Shown one piece after another: positions 22,001 through 32,997 of a stretch of DNA of 35,386 nucleotides. The DNA lies in NCBI GenBank assembly GCA_963573315.1, contig CAUYJH010000083.1:1-35386 (forward strand). The letters are read 5' to 3'. Below the pieces are notes generated by a model, which was not told the origin of the DNA, ran no database searches, and worked only from the letters and a program-made list of their open reading frames with translations. This DNA comes from Entomortierella parvispora. Its lineage: Eukaryota; Mortierellomycota; Mortierellomycetes; Mortierellales; Mortierellaceae. Position 1 is the first letter of the stretch, and each line of letters begins with the position of its first letter. The translations under genes and the position numbers were made by a program.

Positions 22001-25000
22001 GGATGGCGGATGGCGCGTACTTTGACTCCCTTCGATGGATGGATGGACGGATGGATGGACGACGCGTTCTTGTTTACTTGAAGCGGGACTGCTTTTTGTG
22101 TTGACTGGTGGCAAGCCAGCCGCAGCAGAAAAGCTGGCAGGCAGGGGAGGCGTTCTTGGTGGGCGGTCACCACTGAAAGCGTGCAAAGATGCAAGGGTGC
22201 AAGGACCGAGCATGCTCCAAAGAGCCGGGGTTGCTGTGGAGTCTCTGAAAGCGAGCCTCTGAAAGCAGCGGATGTTGTTGAAAGGCCGGTGGCCTCTGGC
22301 GGAGTTGAAGGTAGCCAGTTGAGAGGCGCTACCCTCGGTCTCTTTGTAGGGAAGAGACGTTCTTGAAGGACAGCGGGCGGCAGAGGACAGAGCTTTCTTT
22401 TGGAGAGCGAAGCGCGTCACCAGAGAGGCAGATGGAGCTGGTATTTTTCAGGAACTGGGTCTCTTGAGACCTGGCTTATGCTTCTCTGGGCCCGAGACGA
22501 GAGCTCAGCACTTGTGCTTGTTACTGACCACGCGGTTTGAAGAACGCGCGCTAGCCTGGGCTGTGCTGCAGTGCTACAAGAGACTACAGGATAGACATGC
22601 AAGGGGGCGTTAGTGACTGAAGTACACAAACGAAGGCCTAGGAAGTAGGGCGCAAGGGATTTTTTTGTTTGGCTGGATTTCATATATTTTAGTTCAGCTC
22701 AGAGCATACCTTAAAAAAAACACGAGCCGTGCTCTTGTGTCTGAGTTGCACGCGAGTGCTGGGCTTGGTTGGACAACCCTTGGAGCCATGGCAGAGATGG
22801 ATCATGACTGAAATGGAAATGTGCATGTGAAATGTCAGTGGGAATGTAGGGTGGGTGTGGGGAGGAGGGGAGGTGGTGAGAGAGAAAAAAAAGAAAACAA
22901 AAAATCAGCGCGCGCATTTTTGTATCTGCAGCGGAGAGGTCTGGTCCCGTGTAAACGGTCTGAACGGTCTAACCCTGTGTAAACGGTCGAACACCGTGTA
23001 AACAACGGTCCAGCTACATGGCCAGATAGCCCTTTTCCCTTCTTTTCCATGCACACTCGGTCCGGTGGCTTGAACGCAATTACGAAGGTGGACCTTGTCC
23101 TAGGGTCCGCAAGAGAGGTTCATTCCTACAAGTGGCACGCGTACCAACATTGTCTTTGAAGTTCTCGGAGAGGGAGGAGGCACCGTGGAGAATGGAGAAT
23201 CAGATGGCACTGGCTGCATCCCACCATAGCTCGGGGGGGGGGGTTTTGTTCTCATGCCTCCGTCTACCTGTCAGATCCTGAAAACTGGAAGGAGGAAGAC
23301 GTCTCCTCAGTGAAGATATCTGTCGTGTTGGATCCGATCATCGGATCCTGGACCCTGGATCCATAAAGGTTGCGGTGGAGGGTCCATCTCTCTTTTTAAT
23401 GACCGATCCTTCTCGGGAAAAGAAAAAGAAGCAGACGTGCTCGGTCTTGATATGTTCTGGAGAGTGGTCAGGAGCACAAAAGGAGGCGGGCATCTCCCTT
23501 CTTCCCTGCGTGGATCTGTTGATCTAGGATCTAGGATGGCATCCAGGACGGTGGCGACAAAAGATCCTGTCCTCTCCATTGCACTCAGAGCACTCGAGTC
23601 TCTGCTGCACCCAAAGATCAGCGATGGTGATCGGTACTCTCTCCTGGATCTCTGGCGCTCCCCCCGAGGACAAAAGTCGACAAGTCTTGGGGCGACTGCA
23701 ACCAACACATCCTCCCCGTCACCAAGCAGCCATGTAGCCGGCACCCCCATCTCGCGTCAAAGCCATACCGCACTCGCCTAGTATTTTCCAACCTACTGTA
23801 CTTCTCAACCTTCTTCTCAACCTATATATCTACTTCTCAGCCTACTTCTCAACCTAGTGAACGTTTCATTCAATTTGGTGGGGACCTGATGACCTTTGTT
23901 TTCTTGATCAACTATTACTTCAAGAGATTCATGTTGTCATTGTTGACGAACACTGCTCGGTTCCTCTCATCAGGAATATTGAAAAGAGTTGACATTTCTT
24001 TTTTTATTTATTGTACAGTGATCGCGCGTTTACTTCTTAGTCTGTGGTCACTCAAAGGAACAAGATCGATGATGGGTCTCTGTATTAAAATCACGAAGAG
24101 AACAGAAAGATGGCATCCATTCAAAGGTACAAGGACAATACGGTCCCAGGGGCCATGGGTTCGATCTCGAAGAGAAGAGCGGCACCGCATCACGTTGGAA
24201 GTGACCGTTCCCCGCCAAGCGATGGAGAGGAGAAGTGAGCAACAGTCAACGACAAAAAAATAGAGAACTCTTGACAAAGTACCTCACCAAAGGCCGAGAT
24301 CACCCCTCATACACAAATCCAGCCTATCAAAATAGCTAAAAGTACACACCAGTATGCAGAGGAGGACATGATGAAGGACTCCTAGAGTCGATCGATCCTC
24401 ACACGACATCTGGCTTGATGCGCACTCTTCTTCGCCTATGATATGGAAGGTATAGGGTAGAGTTTGGATCTCGGAAAAGGGCTTCAGAGGACTGTAATGA
24501 TCAGAGAGAGACTCTAGTCGGCCTGCGTTGACAATGCTCCTCTCGTTCACGAGGATGGGGTGGGTGAGGACACGGTGCGGGGTTTGGTTCCTAAGAAGTG
24601 GCAAGACTATGTAAATGGTCAGTGGACGCTATCAAGACGCGGTTGCACCTCTATTGCAATTAACCTAGCCAGGGGCTTCCCACCAGCCGCAGAGGTGTTT
24701 CTCAGAGTGGCCCCCCCATCTCCCCCACACCCCGCACCCGCACCCAAGCCCATCCCTCCACTCTCACCCCCTTCTGCTATTGTCCACCTGTAGGTGGGGC
24801 CCCAACCATCTTCCGTGAATGGAGGTAGCCGCGGAGGAGGAGTTTTCTGGGCCAGGATGGCGCTTACCCCCCCCCCCCCCTCTCCCTCTCCCTCTTGTCC
24901 TCTCTTTGCATCCAACGCCCTCACCCAGCCCACACCCCCTTCTGCAATTATGCACCTGTAGGTGGGGCCCCAACCATCTTCCGATAATGGAGACAGCCGC

Positions 25001-25666
25001 GGAGGAGGTGTTTCTGGGTCAGGATGGTGCTTAACCCCCCCCCTCTCCCTCTCCCTCTTGTCCTCTCTTCGCCACCTAAAGTCTTCATTGAAATTCACAC
25101 AAGCGCCATAGACGCCTTGTCTTGGAGCGCTTAGCCCACTGCCATTACCTTGTTTGAGCTCAAAGGGGTGGACGACCTGAATGGAATGTGATCCTTGCGG
25201 AAGACTTGGTTCCTAAGAAGTGGAAAGACTGTGTAAATGGTCAGCGGACGCTACCAAGACGCGTGTAAACCCACTTTGTACAGATGTCTCTCAGAGGTCG
25301 GCCCCAGCCTCACTCACTCCCTTCGACTTTATCCACGGAGGGGGCCAGATCACTACATAACAGTGCCAGCCGAAGAAGGTTGAGGACAGCCAGCCCACCG
25401 CCACTATTCATCATTGAAACTTCACACAGGCACCAAAGGACGCCCTGCCCTGAAGCGCTGAGGCCACTGCCATTACCTTGTCTTTGTCCAGGAGCCGACG
25501 GTATGGATGGAATATGGATATGGATATGGTCCATGTGTCCAGTGCTTGGTCCTGTGCATCCACTTGGCCCCGAAGAAATAATAGTAATAGCCGTACCATG
25601 GATGGAGGTAGCACCGATGAGATGGCTAGGATGGGAGAGGAGAAAGCTGTCCTCTTCTTGGGCTTT
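22001..25666 (+). repeat. Array unit, copy 7 (standard)
   Basis: Full copy of 3,666 bp with standard run lengths. Confidence 0.97.
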
Positions 25667-28600
25667 GGATGGCGGATGGCGCGTACTTTGACTCCCTTCG
25701 ATGGATGGATGGACGGATGGATGGACGACGCGTTCTTGTTTACTTGAAGCGGGACTGCTTTTTGTGTTGACTGGTGGCAAGCCAGCCGCAGCAGAAAAGC
25801 TGGCAGGCAGGGGAGGCGTTCTTGGTGGGCGGTCACCACTGAAAGCGTGCAAAGATGCAAGGGTGCAAGGACCGAGCATGCTCCAAAGAGCCGGGGTTGC
25901 TGTGGAGTCTCTGAAAGCGAGCCTCTGAAAGCAGCGGATGTTGTTGAAAGGCCGGTGGCCTCTGGCGGAGTTGAAGGTAGCCAGTTGAGAGGCGCTACCC
26001 TCGGTCTCTTTGTAGGGAAGAGACGTTCTTGAAGGACAGCGGGCGGCAGAGGACAGAGCTTTCTTTTGGAGAGCGAAGCGCGTCACCAGAGAGGCAGATG
26101 GAGCTGGTATTTTTCAGGAACTGGGTCTCTTGAGACCTGGCTTATGCTTCTCTGGGCCCGAGACGAGAGCTCAGCACTTGTGCTTGTTACTGACCACGCG
26201 GTTTGAAGAACGCGCGCTAGCCTGGGCTGTGCTGCAGTGCTACAAGAGACTACAGGATAGACATGCAAGGGGGCGTTAGTGACTGAAGTACACAAACGAA
26301 GGCCTAGGAAGTAGGGCGCAAGGGATTTTTTTGTTTGGCTGGATTTCATATATTTTAGTTCAGCTCAGAGCATACCTTAAAAAAAACACGAGCCGTGCTC
26401 TTGTGTCTGAGTTGCACGCGAGTGCTGGGCTTGGTTGGACAACCCTTGGAGCCATGGCAGAGATGGATCATGACTGAAATGGAAATGTGCATGTGAAATG
26501 TCAGTGGGAATGTAGGGTGGGTGTGGGGAGGAGGGGAGGTGGTGAGAGAGAAAAAAAAGAAAACAAAAAATCAGCGCGCGCATTTTTGTATCTGCAGCGG
26601 AGAGGTCTGGTCCCGTGTAAACGGTCTGAACGGTCTAACCCTGTGTAAACGGTCGAACACCGTGTAAACAACGGTCCAGCTACATGGCCAGATAGCCCTT
26701 TTCCCTTCTTTTCCATGCACACTCGGTCCGGTGGCTTGAACGCAATTACGAAGGTGGACCTTGTCCTAGGGTCCGCAAGAGAGGTTCATTCCTACAAGTG
26801 GCACGCGTACCAACATTGTCTTTGAAGTTCTCGGAGAGGGAGGAGGCACCGTGGAGAATGGAGAATCAGATGGCACTGGCTGCATCCCACCATAGCTCGG
26901 GGGGGGGGGTTTTGTTCTCATGCCTCCGTCTACCTGTCAGATCCTGAAAACTGGAAGGAGGAAGACGTCTCCTCAGTGAAGATATCTGTCGTGTTGGATC
27001 CGATCATCGGATCCTGGACCCTGGATCCATAAAGGTTGCGGTGGAGGGTCCATCTCTCTTTTTAATGACCGATCCTTCTCGGGAAAAGAAAAAGAAGCAG
27101 ACGTGCTCGGTCTTGATATGTTCTGGAGAGTGGTCAGGAGCACAAAAGGAGGCGGGCATCTCCCTTCTTCCCTGCGTGGATCTGTTGATCTAGGATCTAG
27201 GATGGCATCCAGGACGGTGGCGACAAAAGATCCTGTCCTCTCCATTGCACTCAGAGCACTCGAGTCTCTGCTGCACCCAAAGATCAGCGATGGTGATCGG
27301 TACTCTCTCCTGGATCTCTGGCGCTCCCCCCGAGGACAAAAGTCGACAAGTCTTGGGGCGACTGCAACCAACACATCCTCCCCGTCACCAAGCAGCCATG
27401 TAGCCGGCACCCCCATCTCGCGTCAAAGCCATACCGCACTCGCCTAGTATTTTCCAACCTACTGTACTTCTCAACCTTCTTCTCAACCTATATATCTACT
27501 TCTCAGCCTACTTCTCAACCTAGTGAACGTTTCATTCAATTTGGTGGGGACCTGATGACCTTTGTTTTCTTGATCAACTATTACTTCAAGAGATTCATGT
27601 TGTCATTGTTGACGAACACTGCTCGGTTCCTCTCATCAGGAATATTGAAAAGAGTTGACATTTCTTTTTTTATTTATTGTACAGTGATCGCGCGTTTACT
27701 TCTTAGTCTGTGGTCACTCAAAGGAACAAGATCGATGATGGGTCTCTGTATTAAAATCACGAAGAGAACAGAAAGATGGCATCCATTCAAAGGTACAAGG
27801 ACAATACGGTCCCAGGGGCCATGGGTTCGATCTCGAAGAGAAGAGCGGCACCGCATCACGTTGGAAGTGACCGTTCCCCGCCAAGCGATGGAGAGGAGAA
27901 GTGAGCAACAGTCAACGACAAAAAAATAGAGAACTCTTGACAAAGTACCTCACCAAAGGCCGAGATCACCCCTCATACACAAATCCAGCCTATCAAAATA
28001 GCTAAAAGTACACACCAGTATGCAGAGGAGGACATGATGAAGGACTCCTAGAGTCGATCGATCCTCACACGACATCTGGCTTGATGCGCACTCTTCTTCG
28101 CCTATGATATGGAAGGTATAGGGTAGAGTTTGGATCTCGGAAAAGGGCTTCAGAGGACTGTAATGATCAGAGAGAGACTCTAGTCGGCCTGCGTTGACAA
28201 TGCTCCTCTCGTTCACGAGGATGGGGTGGGTGAGGACACGGTGCGGGGTTTGGTTCCTAAGAAGTGGCAAGACTATGTAAATGGTCAGTGGACGCTATCA
28301 AGACGCGGTTGCACCTCTATTGCAATTAACCTAGCCAGGGGCTTCCCACCAGCCGCAGAGGTGTTTCTCAGAGTGGCCCCCCCATCTCCCCCACACCCCG
28401 CACCCGCACCCAAGCCCATCCCTCCACTCTCACCCCCTTCTGCTATTGTCCACCTGTAGGTGGGGCCCCAACCATCTTCCGTGAATGGAGGTAGCCGCGG
28501 AGGAGGAGTTTTCTGGGCCAGGATGGCGCTTACCCCCCCCCCCCCTCTCCCTCTCCCTCTTGTCCTCTCTTTGCATCCAACGCCCTCACCCAGCCCACAC

Positions 28601-29331
28601 CCCCTTCTGCAATTATGCACCTGTAGGTGGGGCCCCAACCATCTTCCGATAATGGAGACAGCCGCGGAGGAGGTGTTTCTGGGTCAGGATGGTGCTTAAC
28701 CCCCCCCCTCTCCCTCTCCCTCTTGTCCTCTCTTCGCCACCTAAAGTCTTCATTGAAATTCACACAAGCGCCATAGACGCCTTGTCTTGGAGCGCTTAGC
28801 CCACTGCCATTACCTTGTTTGAGCTCAAAGGGGTGGACGACCTGAATGGAATGTGATCCTTGCGGAAGACTTGGTTCCTAAGAAGTGGAAAGACTGTGTA
28901 AATGGTCAGCGGACGCTACCAAGACGCGTGTAAACCCACTTTGTACAGATGTCTCTCAGAGGTCGGCCCCAGCCTCACTCACTCCCTTCGACTTTATCCA
29001 CGGAGGGGGCCAGATCACTACATAACAGTGCCAGCCGAAGAAGGTTGAGGACAGCCAGCCCACCGCCACTATTCATCATTGAAACTTCACACAGGCACCA
29101 AAGGACGCCCTGCCCTGAAGCGCTGAGGCCACTGCCATTACCTTGTCTTTGTCCAGGAGCCGACGGTATGGATGGAATATGGATATGGATATGGTCCATG
29201 TGTCCAGTGCTTGGTCCTGTGCATCCACTTGGCCCCGAAGAAATAATAGTAATAGCCGTACCATGGATGGAGGTAGCACCGATGAGATGGCTAGGATGGG
29301 AGAGGAGAAAGCTGTCCTCTTCTTGGGCTTT
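25667..29331 (+). repeat. Array unit, copy 8 (C13 variant)
   Basis: Full copy of 3,665 bp. The longer C run at 28533-28545 has 13 C instead of 14. This again splits the minus-strand frame that crosses the run, at a different point from copy 1. Confidence 0.97.
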
Positions 29332-32300
29332 GGATGGCGGATGGCGCGTACTTTGACTCCCTTCGATGGATGGATGGACGGATGGATGGACGACGCGTTC
29401 TTGTTTACTTGAAGCGGGACTGCTTTTTGTGTTGACTGGTGGCAAGCCAGCCGCAGCAGAAAAGCTGGCAGGCAGGGGAGGCGTTCTTGGTGGGCGGTCA
29501 CCACTGAAAGCGTGCAAAGATGCAAGGGTGCAAGGACCGAGCATGCTCCAAAGAGCCGGGGTTGCTGTGGAGTCTCTGAAAGCGAGCCTCTGAAAGCAGC
29601 GGATGTTGTTGAAAGGCCGGTGGCCTCTGGCGGAGTTGAAGGTAGCCAGTTGAGAGGCGCTACCCTCGGTCTCTTTGTAGGGAAGAGACGTTCTTGAAGG
29701 ACAGCGGGCGGCAGAGGACAGAGCTTTCTTTTGGAGAGCGAAGCGCGTCACCAGAGAGGCAGATGGAGCTGGTATTTTTCAGGAACTGGGTCTCTTGAGA
29801 CCTGGCTTATGCTTCTCTGGGCCCGAGACGAGAGCTCAGCACTTGTGCTTGTTACTGACCACGCGGTTTGAAGAACGCGCGCTAGCCTGGGCTGTGCTGC
29901 AGTGCTACAAGAGACTACAGGATAGACATGCAAGGGGGCGTTAGTGACTGAAGTACACAAACGAAGGCCTAGGAAGTAGGGCGCAAGGGATTTTTTTGTT
30001 TGGCTGGATTTCATATATTTTAGTTCAGCTCAGAGCATACCTTAAAAAAAACACGAGCCGTGCTCTTGTGTCTGAGTTGCACGCGAGTGCTGGGCTTGGT
30101 TGGACAACCCTTGGAGCCATGGCAGAGATGGATCATGACTGAAATGGAAATGTGCATGTGAAATGTCAGTGGGAATGTAGGGTGGGTGTGGGGAGGAGGG
30201 GAGGTGGTGAGAGAGAAAAAAAAGAAAACAAAAAATCAGCGCGCGCATTTTTGTATCTGCAGCGGAGAGGTCTGGTCCCGTGTAAACGGTCTGAACGGTC
30301 TAACCCTGTGTAAACGGTCGAACACCGTGTAAACAACGGTCCAGCTACATGGCCAGATAGCCCTTTTCCCTTCTTTTCCATGCACACTCGGTCCGGTGGC
30401 TTGAACGCAATTACGAAGGTGGACCTTGTCCTAGGGTCCGCAAGAGAGGTTCATTCCTACAAGTGGCACGCGTACCAACATTGTCTTTGAAGTTCTCGGA
30501 GAGGGAGGAGGCACCGTGGAGAATGGAGAATCAGATGGCACTGGCTGCATCCCACCATAGCTCGGGGGGGGGGGTTTTGTTCTCATGCCTCCGTCTACCT
30601 GTCAGATCCTGAAAACTGGAAGGAGGAAGACGTCTCCTCAGTGAAGATATCTGTCGTGTTGGATCCGATCATCGGATCCTGGACCCTGGATCCATAAAGG
30701 TTGCGGTGGAGGGTCCATCTCTCTTTTTAATGACCGATCCTTCTCGGGAAAAGAAAAAGAAGCAGACGTGCTCGGTCTTGATATGTTCTGGAGAGTGGTC
30801 AGGAGCACAAAAGGAGGCGGGCATCTCCCTTCTTCCCTGCGTGGATCTGTTGATCTAGGATCTAGGATGGCATCCAGGACGGTGGCGACAAAAGATCCTG
30901 TCCTCTCCATTGCACTCAGAGCACTCGAGTCTCTGCTGCACCCAAAGATCAGCGATGGTGATCGGTACTCTCTCCTGGATCTCTGGCGCTCCCCCCGAGG
31001 ACAAAAGTCGACAAGTCTTGGGGCGACTGCAACCAACACATCCTCCCCGTCACCAAGCAGCCATGTAGCCGGCACCCCCATCTCGCGTCAAAGCCATACC
31101 GCACTCGCCTAGTATTTTCCAACCTACTGTACTTCTCAACCTTCTTCTCAACCTATATATCTACTTCTCAGCCTACTTCTCAACCTAGTGAACGTTTCAT
31201 TCAATTTGGTGGGGACCTGATGACCTTTGTTTTCTTGATCAACTATTACTTCAAGAGATTCATGTTGTCATTGTTGACGAACACTGCTCGGTTCCTCTCA
31301 TCAGGAATATTGAAAAGAGTTGACATTTCTTTTTTTATTTATTGTACAGTGATCGCGCGTTTACTTCTTAGTCTGTGGTCACTCAAAGGAACAAGATCGA
31401 TGATGGGTCTCTGTATTAAAATCACGAAGAGAACAGAAAGATGGCATCCATTCAAAGGTACAAGGACAATACGGTCCCAGGGGCCATGGGTTCGATCTCG
31501 AAGAGAAGAGCGGCACCGCATCACGTTGGAAGTGACCGTTCCCCGCCAAGCGATGGAGAGGAGAAGTGAGCAACAGTCAACGACAAAAAAATAGAGAACT
31601 CTTGACAAAGTACCTCACCAAAGGCCGAGATCACCCCTCATACACAAATCCAGCCTATCAAAATAGCTAAAAGTACACACCAGTATGCAGAGGAGGACAT
31701 GATGAAGGACTCCTAGAGTCGATCGATCCTCACACGACATCTGGCTTGATGCGCACTCTTCTTCGCCTATGATATGGAAGGTATAGGGTAGAGTTTGGAT
31801 CTCGGAAAAGGGCTTCAGAGGACTGTAATGATCAGAGAGAGACTCTAGTCGGCCTGCGTTGACAATGCTCCTCTCGTTCACGAGGATGGGGTGGGTGAGG
31901 ACACGGTGCGGGGTTTGGTTCCTAAGAAGTGGCAAGACTATGTAAATGGTCAGTGGACGCTATCAAGACGCGGTTGCACCTCTATTGCAATTAACCTAGC
32001 CAGGGGCTTCCCACCAGCCGCAGAGGTGTTTCTCAGAGTGGCCCCCCCATCTCCCCCACACCCCGCACCCGCACCCAAGCCCATCCCTCCACTCTCACCC
32101 CCTTCTGCTATTGTCCACCTGTAGGTGGGGCCCCAACCATCTTCCGTGAATGGAGGTAGCCGCGGAGGAGGAGTTTTCTGGGCCAGGATGGCGCTTACCC
32201 CCCCCCCCCCCTCTCCCTCTCCCTCTTGTCCTCTCTTTGCATCCAACGCCCTCACCCAGCCCACACCCCCTTCTGCAATTATGCACCTGTAGGTGGGGCC

Positions 32301-32997
32301 CCAACCATCTTCCGATAATGGAGACAGCCGCGGAGGAGGTGTTTCTGGGTCAGGATGGTGCTTAACCCCCCCCCTCTCCCTCTCCCTCTTGTCCTCTCTT
32401 CGCCACCTAAAGTCTTCATTGAAATTCACACAAGCGCCATAGACGCCTTGTCTTGGAGCGCTTAGCCCACTGCCATTACCTTGTTTGAGCTCAAAGGGGT
32501 GGACGACCTGAATGGAATGTGATCCTTGCGGAAGACTTGGTTCCTAAGAAGTGGAAAGACTGTGTAAATGGTCAGCGGACGCTACCAAGACGCGTGTAAA
32601 CCCACTTTGTACAGATGTCTCTCAGAGGTCGGCCCCAGCCTCACTCACTCCCTTCGACTTTATCCACGGAGGGGGCCAGATCACTACATAACAGTGCCAG
32701 CCGAAGAAGGTTGAGGACAGCCAGCCCACCGCCACTATTCATCATTGAAACTTCACACAGGCACCAAAGGACGCCCTGCCCTGAAGCGCTGAGGCCACTG
32801 CCATTACCTTGTCTTTGTCCAGGAGCCGACGGTATGGATGGAATATGGATATGGATATGGTCCATGTGTCCAGTGCTTGGTCCTGTGCATCCACTTGGCC
32901 CCGAAGAAATAATAGTAATAGCCGTACCATGGATGGAGGTAGCACCGATGAGATGGCTAGGATGGGAGAGGAGAAAGCTGTCCTCTTCTTGGGCTTT
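29332..32997 (+). repeat. Array unit, copy 9 (standard)
   Basis: Full copy of 3,666 bp with standard run lengths. Confidence 0.97.
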